NCBI GenBank assembly: GCA_002238585.1
Contig: MPMQ01000005.1
Span: 29,634 to 93,633, forward strand
Direction: 5' to 3'
Length of the DNA stretch: 64,000 nucleotides
From: Kistimonas sp. bin40
Lineage (GTDB): Bacteria > Pseudomonadota > Gammaproteobacteria > Pseudomonadales > Endozoicomonadaceae
Under the pieces are notes generated by a model. That model was not told the DNA's origin. It searched no databases and was given only the letters and a program-made list of their open reading frames with translations. The translations under genes and the position numbers were made by a program. Shown here one piece after another: positions 27,871 through 38,023 of this stretch. Within the stretch, counting starts at the first letter, position 1; every line of letters starts with the position of its first letter.

Positions 27871-30369
27871 TCAGCGTCTCCGGGGAGGCGCCGCAGTCTT
27901 CAGCGCCTTTTTCTTCCTGAATCCGCGCTGGTCGGCGGCACCTGCTCGCTGTGCTGGCTTTTTCTTCTTGCGCACGCCACTCTCTTTTTCTTTGTTGCGG
28001 AACTCAGGCTTTTCAGCCGCACGGCCTGAGGCCGCCGCCCCTTGCCCAAGCTCGCCAAGTCCTGGTCCGCCTCCCTTTTTCTTGCGCGGCTTGCGCTTGC
28101 CTGCAGGAAGCCTCACCCCCTTTGTTCTGGCTACACTGTTGGCCAGTTCAAAGTCTATATTCCTTTCTTCCAGATCAACACGCATCACCTGAACTGTTAC
28201 AGCATCGCCCAACCGAAAACACAGTCCCCCTTTTTCGCCGGACAGATTCTGACGGACAGGATCAAAGTGATAATAATCGCTTGGCAAGGAGCTGATATGA
28301 ACAAGGCCACTGACAAGCAACTCTTTGAGTTCGACAAAAAGCCCAAACCCCGTGACCGCAGAAACAGTGCCTTCGTATATTTCACCCAAATGCTTTTGCA
28401 TATATTCACACTTGAGTCGTTCCATCACTTCCCGGCTGGCATCATCTGCTCGACGCTCAGTCATTGAGCAGTGCTTGCCAAGAGCCACCATGGCATCCAC
28501 GTCGTAAGGGAAAGAAGTTTCCCTGTCCATAGTCGAAGCGCCTTTGACAGTCACTACATGCCTGGCTCTTTTTCCGGAGCGGACTATGGCACGAATCGCT
28601 CGGTGAACAAGCAGATCAGGGTAACGTCGGATAGGCGAGGTAAAGTGGGTGTAGGCTGGATAGGCCAAGCCGAAATGGCCGCCATTGTCCTGCTGGTATA
28701 CGGCTTGCCCCAGCGAGCGCAGCATCATCATCTGTATGACATGAGCGTCGGAACGCTCGGCTGTGGCCGCCAACAGGTTCTGATAATCGGTCGGCGTAGG
28801 GGCGGCGCGACCCGGAAGGCTCAAACCCCTTTCACTCAGGAACCGGAGAAGACTCTCCCTTTTCCTTTCCGTTGGCCCCTCGTGAACCCGAAACAGCCCC
28901 GGCAGACCGTGGTGTTCAATAAATTGGGCTGCTGCCACGTTGGCACACAACATGCACTCTTCAATCAGCTTGTGGGCGTGGTTGCGGTGAACAGGCTCAA
29001 TTCTGTCTATCTTGCGCTCAGGCCCGAAAATAATGCGGGTCTCTGTCGTTGAAAAATCGATGGCTCCCCGCTTTTTGCGCCGATTCACCAGACTGTTGTA
29101 CAACTTGTACAAGCTCTCAAGGTGTGGCACCAGGGACGCGTACTCTCGCCGGAGACGAATGCACTCTTCGTCCTGCTGCTCCTCTTCCTGCAACATGGTA
29201 CCCACTTGCGAATAGGTAAGCCTGGCGTGGGACCTGATCAAGCCCTCATAAAAGCGGAAGCCACTCAGCCGCCCCCGGGCACCGATCGTCATTTCACAGA
29301 TCATGGCCAGGCGATCAACATGAGGATTCAGTGAGCAGAGCCCGTTGGAAAGCACTTCCGGCAGCATAGGAATCACCTGGCCGGGGAAATAGACAGAGGT
29401 CCCCCTGTGACAAGCTTCCTTATCCAGTTCTGAGCCGGTTTTTACGTAATAGGACACATCGGCTATGGCAACGAACAGACGCCATCCACCGGTCAGCCTT
29501 TTCCGGGCATAGACAGCATCATCAAAGTCTTTTGCATCTTCGCCATCGATGGTGACAAAGGGCAGGTCGCGCATATCAACCCGATGCTGCTTGTCCTCTT
29601 CCGGGACTTCCGGCGAGAAGCCTTGCACCTCGTCAGACACGGCCTGGGGCCAAATATGGGGGATATCATAGCTGTGTATGGCAATATCCGTTTCCATTCC
29701 CGGATCCATCCGATGCCCGAGGATTTCGCGCACAACACCGACCGCCATCTGATGGCGGGAAGGGTAGGTCTTGATATCCACCAGCACAATCTGCCCCTGC
29801 GTGGGCACGAGCGCACCGGGCTCAACAACCAGCTCATTGGTCATACGCCGCCCGGTTGGCGTCACCATCCCTTTGCCATCCTCCTCGTGGTATGTGCCGA
29901 CCAGCTGACTGACACCCCGCTCAAGGACTTCGACGACCGCACAGTAACGACGCCCACGGCTGTCGATATCGGTCTCGCGCACCACCACCCGGTCGCCATC
30001 AAACAGCATTCTCATTTGCTTGACGGTCAGAAACAGATCTTCACCTTCATCAGGAATGACAAAGCCAAAGCCTTCACGGTGCCCATGAACCCGCCCGGCA
30101 ATCAGGTCGGCCTCATCGATCAGATCAAAAGCTTCCTGACGTGTTTTGAGGAGCTGGCCGTCACGCACCATCGCAATCAGGCGTCGTCTGAGCCCCTCCT
30201 GCTCCTCTGCATCAACCAACCCAAATTCTTCAAGCAGAACCTCGTAGCGAGCCGGCGCACCACGATGCTCGATGTGCTGCAGAATCAATGTGCGGCTGGG
30301 TACGGGACGGTCATACTTGTCGGCTTCGCGACCGGCATCCGGATCACTGGATCGCCATGATGTGGACAT
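27871..30369 (-). CDS. rnr: Ribonuclease R
   Basis: Processive 3'-5' exoribonuclease able to degrade structured RNA. The 832 residues show the winged-helix start (RTLILQHIEHRGAPARYEVL), two cold-shock domains, and the RNB catalytic domain with VTIDGEDAKDFDDAVYA, where the metal-binding Asp residues cluster. An S1 domain follows (GTVSAVTGFGLFVELKELLV). The tail after 765 is Lys/Arg-rich and probably binds RNA or ribosomes. The start gives MSTSWRSSDPDAGREADKYD. Confidence 0.96.
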   Translation of the reverse strand: MSTSWRSSDPDAGREADKYDRPVPSRTLILQHIEHRGAPARYEVLLEEFGLVDAEEQEGLRRRLIAMVRDGQLLKTRQEAFDLIDEADLIAGRVHGHREGFGFVIPDEGEDLFLTVKQMRMLFDGDRVVVRETDIDSRGRRYCAVVEVLERGVSQLVGTYHEEDGKGMVTPTGRRMTNELVVEPGALVPTQGQIVLVDIKTYPSRHQMAVGVVREILGHRMDPGMETDIAIHSYDIPHIWPQAVSDEVQGFSPEVPEEDKQHRVDMRDLPFVTIDGEDAKDFDDAVYARKRLTGGWRLFVAIADVSYYVKTGSELDKEACHRGTSVYFPGQVIPMLPEVLSNGLCSLNPHVDRLAMICEMTIGARGRLSGFRFYEGLIRSHARLTYSQVGTMLQEEEQQDEECIRLRREYASLVPHLESLYKLYNSLVNRRKKRGAIDFSTTETRIIFGPERKIDRIEPVHRNHAHKLIEECMLCANVAAAQFIEHHGLPGLFRVHEGPTERKRESLLRFLSERGLSLPGRAAPTPTDYQNLLAATAERSDAHVIQMMMLRSLGQAVYQQDNGGHFGLAYPAYTHFTSPIRRYPDLLVHRAIRAIVRSGKRARHVVTVKGASTMDRETSFPYDVDAMVALGKHCSMTERRADDASREVMERLKCEYMQKHLGEIYEGTVSAVTGFGLFVELKELLVSGLVHISSLPSDYYHFDPVRQNLSGEKGGLCFRLGDAVTVQVMRVDLEERNIDFELANSVARTKGVRLPAGKRKPRKKKGGGPGLGELGQGAAASGRAAEKPEFRNKEKESGVRKKKKPAQRAGAADQRGFRKKKALKTAAPPRRR

Positions 30370-30983
30370 GCTGTTCCCTGAAAGGTGACATTCTCGCGCA
30401 GTATACGCTCCTTGGAAGCCTTAAGCGACGCAGCCAGGCGGAGGCAAACGAGAAACACATAGCCCCGCCCTTCGCTGGCACCGCCACAGGAGAGAGGGAA
30501 TCGCCCAGTGTCGCCAACAGCCTGTGCTCTTGTGCAACCTTGCGCAACACCCTCACCAGAAAGCCGAAAGCCAACGAGCCATCAGACGCCGGCGAACACT
30601 GTCCTCAGACACATTCACCATTGTTCATGACGCTCCCTGACTCCACAGCCTCCCAGCTCGGCAACCTTACTGCTGAAAATGTCGAGTAATTGGGTTGTTT
30701 TCCATTCGTGCAGGGCAGGTTTTGTGCTGCCTGTTCCTCGCACAAATCCAAGCCCGCTGGCCTCGAGCGCATCAAGGACCAGATCAATGATTGGCTTGCA
30801 ACTCGTTGTCTTGTGACAGTCGATTCGCCGCCAGGCAACAAGAGACTCTACATTCCTCCAGAGACTCACGTGTGCGAGCCTGTTTTGACTTTGTCCAACA
30901 GAGCACGCCTCTGCTTCACTCTCGTTCGGTCGGCAGCCTCCAGGCCGGACAGCGCACCTGGCACCAACCCGGCAGAAGACTAT
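30370..30983. other. Gene-free stretch (614 bases)
   Basis: Upstream of rnr and downstream of the CARD-like gene. Short frames on both strands lack motifs and start sites. No tRNA seen. Confidence 0.4.
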
Positions 30984-31697
30984 TTACTTACAGGCGTTAC
31001 TCACAGGTGGCCTGACAGCTCTCAACTTCTGCTTCAGCCGCGCTATTTCCTGGGCACTGTCCGACTGCGACTGGACCAAAAGCCGCTCCCTGGATTCCAT
31101 TGTCCGTCTCTGCTCCTCAATCACGCGGGAACAGCGCGCGAGGTTTTCAGTTTGCCAGCCTGCTACCGCAATCTGGCGCCCTACCTGAGCCCGGAGCTCT
31201 GACACATCGGCCTTCAACTGGCTCAGCTGGACTTGAAGATCACAAAGCGTTTCCACAGGCACCACAACCACCTTGCGCGGATAACATTCCCACTGTTCAG
31301 CGGGCTCTGCCATTGTAGCAGCGAACTGCCTGACTCGTTTTTCCAGTTCCATGGCCCAGCAAAGATTGCCGCTCTCACGCAGCAATTCGACAAAAATACG
31401 GAATTCGCTGTCACCCTTGTCGCGCAATATGCTGAGCAGTTTTTCCCTTTTCCGGGTATCGGTGACCTCCTCTCTGACCGAAAGCTCTTCAAAGCTGTTC
31501 AGGAAGCCTCCAGCATCCTGGTTGATTCTATCCATCAGCCCGGAATCGAGCCTGACATTGGCCTTAAGGCCAGCTTCCACTGCGCGCAGAGCCGCTTTGT
31601 TGACTTCGCTCATGGTGCCATTTGCCTGAGACAAGCCGGTCCCGGACGCGCCAAAAAGGGGAGGGGACACAGCCCTGCCATTATTGATTGTGTTCAT
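30984..31697 (-). CDS. CARD-like domain plus coiled-coil protein
   Basis: A 237-residue protein I cannot assign to a named gene. Residues about 30-120 have the length and six-helix pattern of a caspase-recruitment domain. Helix 1 is around NKAALRAVEAGLKANV, helix 2 LDSGLMDRINQDAGG, and FEELSVREEVTDTRKREKLL follows. Then comes the most typical part, LLSILRDKGDSEFRIFVELL, which parallels the L-L--L---G--AF--FL--L pattern of animal CARDs. Residues about 145-230 are a predicted coiled coil (LQVQLSQLKADVSELRAQVG). CARD plus coiled coil is the layout of animal adaptors such as the CARD9/BCL10 group. The first 28 residues are disordered and polar. The ATG at 31697 has AGAAGAGAG upstream; no signal peptide. 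Stand-alone, with no protease or gasdermin gene beside it. Confidence 0.7.
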   Translation of the reverse strand: MNTINNGRAVSPPLFGASGTGLSQANGTMSEVNKAALRAVEAGLKANVRLDSGLMDRINQDAGGFLNSFEELSVREEVTDTRKREKLLSILRDKGDSEFRIFVELLRESGNLCWAMELEKRVRQFAATMAEPAEQWECYPRKVVVVPVETLCDLQVQLSQLKADVSELRAQVGRQIAVAGWQTENLARCSRVIEEQRRTMESRERLLVQSQSDSAQEIARLKQKLRAVRPPVSNACK

Positions 31698-32713
31698 GGA
31701 AACACTCTCTTCTTTTCCTCGGTGAGCAAGTGGACAAGCGGAGAGGCAAGCCTGCCTTTCTCGCGAACACATGGCATTGGAGTACAAAAAGAACAAAAAG
31801 TTCTGTTGCAACCTGCTGATGACGCCAGGCTGAGTGAAAACCGGCAAGCAGTCACAACTCGAACCCGCTCTTTGCCTGAACAGATCGCGTCAGACCAGCT
31901 TGCACCACACTGACTTTCGGACATGCGTTTTCCCCGGAGGCTAAATCACACTGTGCTGCCAGGCTATCACAGACACTCAGGCAGCCAAGGCAGCTTTCTG
32001 GACGGCACGCCTGTGGAATCACCGGAGAGCTGCAGGCTGGTGCGCACTGACACCCCAAAAGCTACAGGCTTGTGCGCAGCAATTCGTTGACAAATACGTC
32101 CCGCAGCTCCATCGCCTCCGGACTTTCCTGAGCACCGCAGAAGAAGCGTGCGTCAACCGGTTATTGGCTGCTGTGGCTCAGCCTGCCGGAAAAACGGCCG
32201 CCGCTTTTTCTCCCCAAAACCTTTACCTTTATTGGCCTGAACTGCCCTGCCATATTGTTCAAGGACTACAAGTCAGCCCAGTGGTCACCATCATCTGGAT
32301 AACACAGGCCTGGCTCTACTTTTCGTCGGCTGCAAATTCCCCGGGACTGTGGCAGGAGACAGAAAACCGAACGGGCTGCGCCCTGCCCGAAGACCGGGTA
32401 TACAAACCCAACCTGCACGCAAAAGGCGTGAACACGAAACAGCCAACCTGAAGAAAGCAATCGCCCGGACCCGGAACCAGGGTGCGACGGGAGAGACCAC
32501 AGCTGTCAGTGGTGAAGAGCAGAAGCCAGATACCCGGAAGCAGGCAGGGATGCTGCCCTGACAGGTCGTAGACTTTTCCATACTGTTCGGCCGCTCGCTG
32601 GTGCCTGTGCACCATTGATCTGCAAAAACGCAGAATTGATCTTGCAAAAACCGCGCAATTGGTAAAGAATGGCCACCGCCTTGGCAGCGGGACTTCCTGC
32701 TGCGGGCACGATG
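31698..32713. other. Gene-free stretch of about 1 kb
   Basis: Between the CARD-like gene and the 4.5S RNA gene. No supported frame; the promoters of both should be here. Confidence 0.4.
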
Positions 32714-32821
<108 letters not shown>

Positions 32822-33026
32822 CCTCCCTGTTTGTGCAGGGTTGCTTCTCCAGATACGGCTGTTATGCCATTCCTGCCATACCGGGCAGGCCAGATATGCT
32901 CCATACGCTCTGACTCCGCATTGGCGGTGCCTGTACTCGTCAGCACAGCCTCGACCGACGCAGAGCCAGCGTCATTTTGCAGTCCATATAACTACAGAAA
33001 CTGTGCGGTGCTGTGGTGAAGAAGCC

Positions 33027-36000
33027 ATGAGTTACCAAGTGTTGGCGCGCAAATGGCGGCCCCGTTCCTTCGAAGAAATGGTAGGGCAGGAACACGTTCT
33101 CCGGGCTCTTGTCAGTGCGCTCGACAACAACCGCCTTCACCATGCCTGGCTCTTTACCGGCACACGCGGGGTGGGCAAAACAACCCTGGCCAGAATCCTG
33201 GCGCGCTGCCTCAACTGTGAGCAGGGTATCAGCTCCCGACCTTGCGGCCAGTGCACGTCCTGCCGGGAAATTGATGAGGGGCGCTGCATTGATCTGATCG
33301 AGGTGGACGCAGCCAGCCGGACCCGACTCGAAGACACCAAAGAGCTGCTGGACAATGTCCAGTACGCCCCCTCGCGCACCCGCTTCAAAGTCTATTTGAT
33401 AGACGAAGTGCACATGCTCAGCACCCACAGTTTCAACGCCTTGCTCAAGACGCTGGAAGAACCACCGCCCCACGTAAAATTCCTGCTGGCAACAACAGAC
33501 GCACACAAGGTGCCGGTCACTATTTTGTCCCGCTGCCTGCAGTTCTGCCTCAAAAACATGCCCCCCGAACGCATAGTGGGGCACCTGCAGCAAGTCCTTG
33601 ATGCGGAGAAGGTAACCTACGAACAATCTGCCCTCTGGCAACTGGGGCAGTCTGCTGATGGCAGCATGCGTGACGCCTTGAGCCTGACAGACCAGGCCAT
33701 TGCCTACTGCAACGGAAACCTGGTAGCCGATCAGGTAGCGGCTCTGCTGGGGACGGTAAAGCAGGACTCTATCCACCAGCTGCTGGATGCGTTGATGGAA
33801 GGCAGTGCCGAAACCATGATAGCCGTCGTTGAAGAGATGGCGCAGTACAGTCCCGACTATGAAGCCGTACTGCTGGGCATTCTTTCCTGCTTGCACCGGG
33901 TGGCCATGGCTCAGGCCCTGCCGGACACTATAGACAATACCCAGGGCGACCAGCACTGGATTGAGGAACTGGCGAAGAGGGCGAGAGCGGAAGATATACA
34001 GCTGTATTACCAGTCGGCCCTGATTGGCCGCCGGGACTTGCCGCTGGCACCGGATGCGCGCGCCGGCTTTGAGATGATACTGCTGCGCATGTTGGCCTTT
34101 CGTCCGGCCGGTGCGCCTCGCCAGCCAGCCGCTTCCGACACAGATCCCAACGGGTCAGCTCAGCTTGCGCCCCCGAATCCTGATACCAACAGGACAAGCA
34201 CGACGGGACAGCCCGAGAAAGGGGATCGCCCTGCCGCACCTGGATCAGCTCACGCCAACAGGACACAACAGCAGGTTCCGGCCTCCTCCCTTGCTGCCGC
34301 GCATCAAACCGGACACCCAGCGGAAAAGGGCAACCCTGTCCCACCTGGCCCCCCCTCCGCCAATACCATACATCATCAACAGGTGCGCAACGGCGGACAG
34401 GCAGAAGAAACAGAACACTCAAGGCCGCCTGCCGTCCCCGCTGCCAGCATCTTTCATAATCAGCACCCCCATAACGTCGGACGGCCAGAGGACAACAAAC
34501 ACCCCGCGCCCCTCACTGCCACTGAAGCTGCACAGAAAGCCGCGCATCATCAACCCAGCCCTCCAGCCGGGCCGGCAGGGCGATACCCAACCTCGCCAGC
34601 CGCGCTGTCTGCTGCCGGTACCCATCAAACTGCAGCTTATCAAAACAGCAGTCAGACCAGACTATCCGAGGAAACAGAGCAATCCATTCCATCGGCGCTC
34701 CCTGCTGCCGGTAGCCTTTCTCAAGCCCACATCAGCGAAGAACGGATTTCAGCAGCCACCACTCGTGTCGCACATCAATCCGCACATCCTGAAAACATCG
34801 ATCAAGCCAGGCAACCTGTGGGAGCGACACACTCAACGCCAGCTCCCGCGCCCACCGCTTGTGGCGCGCATCAAGAAACACATAATGAAAGTGCCGGTCG
34901 AGCAGGACAGCTGGAGGCAGTGGGATACCCAATGCCGCCGGTCCCGTCCGCTGCTGCCGCACCTCCAGTCTGTATCGCAGAACAACATGTTTCGGTATCC
35001 AACGCTGATGCCGCGCATCAAGCTGTGCATCATCAACACGCCAGTCAAGCCAGGCTGTCGGATAAAGCGGGACACCCGGCAGCTGCCATTGAGGCGGCGC
35101 ATCAAGCCGGACAGTCCTGGCAGGCGAAAGATTCAGTCGCGCCTGCCGCCAATGCCGCATATCCGGCCCGGGATGCGCAAGAGCAGGCTTCAACATCCGC
35201 CCCAGCGTACCATCAAGCCGCGCAGCATCAATACAGATCACAGGCTGCGCTGTCAGACAGGACGGAACATCCAGTACCCACCGTTGAGGCAGTGCATCAA
35301 GCCGGGCAGTCCTGGCAGGCGAAAGATTCAGTCGCGCCTGCCGCCAATGCCGTATATCCAGCCTGGGCTGCAGACGAACAGGCTTCGACATCCGCCCCAA
35401 AGGCTTCTCAGCAAGCGGTGCCTCATCCACACGCCGTTCAAGCTGCATACCACCCAACTGCCCATCAAACCGGGCAATTCGAGGACGAGAGACACTCGCT
35501 CACATCTGCCACCAATACCGCACATCCAACCTGGGCTGAACAAGAACAGGCTTTGACATCTGCCCCCGGGGCCTCTCATCAAGCCGTGCATCAGCCTGAT
35601 GCCCATCAAACCGGGCAGCCCGAAGAAGCAAGACATTCACACGCGCTTGCCGACCATGCCGTATATCCCGCCTGGGCTGCGGAAGAACAGATGTCGACAT
35701 CGGCCCCTGGTGCTGCTCATCAAGCTGCACAGCATCAACACGCCCCTCAAGTCGCGCAGTGGGAGACGGCAGGGCATTCGGCAGCTGCCATCAATGCAGT
35801 GCATCACACAAATGCCCATCAAGCAGGGCAATCCGGGACAGTGGAACATTCAGGCGCGCCTGCTGCCCATGCTTCATATCCGGCCTGGGCTACGCAAGAA
35901 CAGTTTACGACAGCGGTTCCTGACGCTTCTCACCAGGCTGCACATTATCAACACGGCAGTCAGGCCGGGCTGCCAGAGGAGGCGGAACATCCACAGCCTC

Positions 36001-36617
36001 CCCACGCAGCCGCTTCAGGCGGCCTGTCGTATCAGGCGCAACACCTCCCGGACACCCATCAAGCCGAGCAGCAAGAAAAAGCGGGACATCCAGCACAACC
36101 CGACACAGAGGGTGCAGCCGCCGTCCCTCAGCCTCTCACTGTCGAAACGCGCAGACAGCCCCCCGGCTCTGGCGCGACAGATCGCCCGCTGGCAACAAAC
36201 CTGGAAGAAGACTACCCAGGTTGCCTGCAGGATCTTCGCCCACAACACTGGCTGTCTGTGTTCCAGAAGCTGGAGTTGGTGGGAATAGCTGCTACGCTTG
36301 CCGCGCACAGCGAGCTGATTTCTGTCAAAGGGACGACTTTGTTGCTCCGTCTCGACAGCGAGCAAGATGTCCTCTACGACGAAGTGTACAGACAGGAAAT
36401 TGAGCATGCGCTGCAGCAGCGTCTGCGCTGCGCTCTGACTCTGGCCATAGAAACAGGGGCTGTGGCGACAGAAACGCCCGCTGCCTGGCGCAAACGTATG
36501 CAAAAAGAGCGCCTGGAAGCCGCCCGACAAAGTCTCCGGCAGGACCCGTGTGTACAGGCTTTGGTGGAGCAATTTTCCGGCTGTTTGCTGGAAGAATCCA
36601 TCGAGCCTGTGGACTGA
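33027..36617 (+). CDS. dnaX: DNA polymerase III tau/gamma subunit with a hugely expanded linker
   Basis: Clamp-loader ATPase and, through its C-terminus, the tether for polymerase core and DnaB. The AAA+ part is normal: [20 protein letters not shown], Walker [10 protein letters not shown] (45-53), the zinc Cys cluster (64, 73, 76, 79), Walker B LIDEVH (125-129) and sensor SRC. Domain III runs to about 358. The tau C-terminal domain is at about 1058-1196 ([28 protein letters not shown]). Between them lie about 700 residues of His/Gln/Ala/Pro-rich repeats, making 1196 residues against roughly 640-700 normally. The start at 33027 was chosen by homology; the frame opens at 32841. I did not see a gamma frameshift site. 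ybaB follows. Confidence 0.95.
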   Translation: MSYQVLARKWRPRSFEEMVGQEHVLRALVSALDNNRLHHAWLFTGTRGVGKTTLARILARCLNCEQGISSRPCGQCTSCREIDEGRCIDLIEVDAASRTRLEDTKELLDNVQYAPSRTRFKVYLIDEVHMLSTHSFNALLKTLEEPPPHVKFLLATTDAHKVPVTILSRCLQFCLKNMPPERIVGHLQQVLDAEKVTYEQSALWQLGQSADGSMRDALSLTDQAIAYCNGNLVADQVAALLGTVKQDSIHQLLDALMEGSAETMIAVVEEMAQYSPDYEAVLLGILSCLHRVAMAQALPDTIDNTQGDQHWIEELAKRARAEDIQLYYQSALIGRRDLPLAPDARAGFEMILLRMLAFRPAGAPRQPAASDTDPNGSAQLAPPNPDTNRTSTTGQPEKGDRPAAPGSAHANRTQQQVPASSLAAAHQTGHPAEKGNPVPPGPPSANTIHHQQVRNGGQAEETEHSRPPAVPAASIFHNQHPHNVGRPEDNKHPAPLTATEAAQKAAHHQPSPPAGPAGRYPTSPAALSAAGTHQTAAYQNSSQTRLSEETEQSIPSALPAAGSLSQAHISEERISAATTRVAHQSAHPENIDQARQPVGATHSTPAPAPTACGAHQETHNESAGRAGQLEAVGYPMPPVPSAAAAPPVCIAEQHVSVSNADAAHQAVHHQHASQARLSDKAGHPAAAIEAAHQAGQSWQAKDSVAPAANAAYPARDAQEQASTSAPAYHQAAQHQYRSQAALSDRTEHPVPTVEAVHQAGQSWQAKDSVAPAANAVYPAWAADEQASTSAPKASQQAVPHPHAVQAAYHPTAHQTGQFEDERHSLTSATNTAHPTWAEQEQALTSAPGASHQAVHQPDAHQTGQPEEARHSHALADHAVYPAWAAEEQMSTSAPGAAHQAAQHQHAPQVAQWETAGHSAAAINAVHHTNAHQAGQSGTVEHSGAPAAHASYPAWATQEQFTTAVPDASHQAAHYQHGSQAGLPEEAEHPQPPHAAASGGLSYQAQHLPDTHQAEQQEKAGHPAQPDTEGAAAVPQPLTVETRRQPPGSGATDRPLATNLEEDYPGCLQDLRPQHWLSVFQKLELVGIAATLAAHSELISVKGTTLLLRLDSEQDVLYDEVYRQEIEHALQQRLRCALTLAIETGAVATETPAAWRKRMQKERLEAARQSLRQDPCVQALVEQFSGCLLEESIEPVD
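34102..36197 (+). repeat. Degenerate coding repeats in the dnaX linker
   Basis: Successive units of about 48-70 residues share the pattern HQAGQ...HS..A..A.YPAWA.QEQ.STSAP.A.HQA. At DNA level two units (from about 35103 and 35302, 199 bases apart) are nearly identical over more than 60 bases, so expansion is recent. Earlier units (34150-35050) are more diverged. The frame is kept throughout. Confidence 0.85.
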
Positions 36618-36691
36618 TCCTGCCTGTGATATTGGGTGCCGCTACAATAGGGCTCCCACTTTTTCAGAACGAACTGATCAAAGAGGTAGTC

Positions 36692-37021
36692 ATGTTGAAA
36701 GGTGATCTGGGTAACCTGATGCAGCAAGCTCAGAAAGTGCAGAAGAAAATGGAAGATCTGCAAAAGGAATTGGCGCAGCTGGAGATAACAGGGGAAGCTG
36801 GCGCGGGCCTTGTCTCTGTGGTCATAACAGGGCTTCAGGATGTGCGTCGTGTCACCATTGATCCTTCTCTTGTTGTTCCTGAGGACAAAGAAGTTATGGA
36901 GGATCTGATCGCTGCCGCCGTCAACGATGCCGGACGCAGGCTCCAACAGACCAAGAAAGAGCGCATGGCGGAACTGACAGGCGGTGCAAACTTTCCTGCA
37001 GGCTTCCAGATGCCCTTTTGA
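36692..37021 (+). CDS. ybaB: YbaB/EbfC family nucleoid-associated protein
   Basis: Small dimeric DNA-binding protein of 109 residues. The family pattern is plain: [20 protein letters not shown] at the start, [18 protein letters not shown] in the middle and the tail [26 protein letters not shown] lies upstream of the ATG at 36692. Normal position after dnaX, but recR, its usual next neighbour, is missing. Confidence 0.95.
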   Translation: MLKGDLGNLMQQAQKVQKKMEDLQKELAQLEITGEAGAGLVSVVITGLQDVRRVTIDPSLVVPEDKEVMEDLIAAAVNDAGRRLQQTKKERMAELTGGANFPAGFQMPF

Positions 37022-38023
37022 GCAAGCTGGCGGCCTTTGTCACGAGACCAGTTCATGTTGCCAGGTCTTGTGACAGCCCAACGCCAACAAGCTGCGATGC
37101 CTGTATACAGGACCCGATCTGGTATCAATGATGCCTGATCCAGAAGCCTGACCATAAGCTTGCCTTCTGAGACCGGTGTACTCGGCGAGGCCTCCATGTC
37201 CCCCGATCGCCGCTACCTTGTTGCCGGATGTTCACACAAAAGGAGTGACAAATTCCCTGTGAGGGTTCTGGCAATAATGAGGACAGGCGGTGTTCTTGCG
37301 ACACCGCCTGTTATGATGGCGATCTGTTGGTGATTGAACCATAAGAGCTTGTGCAGGTCTGTATTCCGGCTGACCGCAGGTCCTTGTCTCCTCAAGAAAC
37401 AGCAAGTCCCGGGGATGGTGGTATGGATCATGCAATCCCTGTGTAAAAAAACCTGTCGAAAAGGAACATCTGGTCGCCAACCTGACTATAGGAGGTCAGG
37501 CTGAAACCTGGTGTGTCGCCAGTCAGCTGGAAGGCGAGGGGATATGAGGAGGTGAGCAGGGTGGAGCATGGACAATGGCTGTCGCAGATCGCGTAGCCCC
37601 GGCTGGCGAATCCTGGCCGCATGCAGCCACAGAACAGAGGTCTTTCTGGCGGACAGGAAAAGGCAGAGACGCCACAGGCGAGCAGTCTGTCGGAACGGCT
37701 GCCAGGTCCTGCAGGGCGGCCCGGGCGGATATAGCCAGCAGTTTTCCTGCTGACCGATGCCCTTTTGCATGAACAGTGCCCGGAACAACTTTCCTCCCCC
37801 CTGAAAGGGCAGTACCTTGCGGGGGAGGACGAAAGAGAGCGGGCGCAAGCCATTCTGGCTGACGATAAAACAGCCTGAGAATGGAAAGGAACAAGAATAA
37901 AGAATGACTCCCTGGTACAGAGAGTGATTCAAGATACAGCTTTCATCGGGCACCGGCCTTGTGTTGCAGTCTGTCGGATCCGGATTGCCCTCCTTGAAAA
38001 GAGTCACCGCTCAGGCTCATAGC
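37022..38023. other. Gene-free stretch of 1.0 kb where recR would be expected
   Basis: No frame here carries RecR motifs (zinc-finger CXXC pairs or the Toprim core). I see no degraded copy by eye, and nothing else is supported on either strand. Confidence 0.5.

Noticed and set aside
35103..35460. Assembly duplication in dnaX
   Set aside because: Units differ by substitutions and keep the frame throughout, so they look like genuine diverging repeats, though long reads would settle it.
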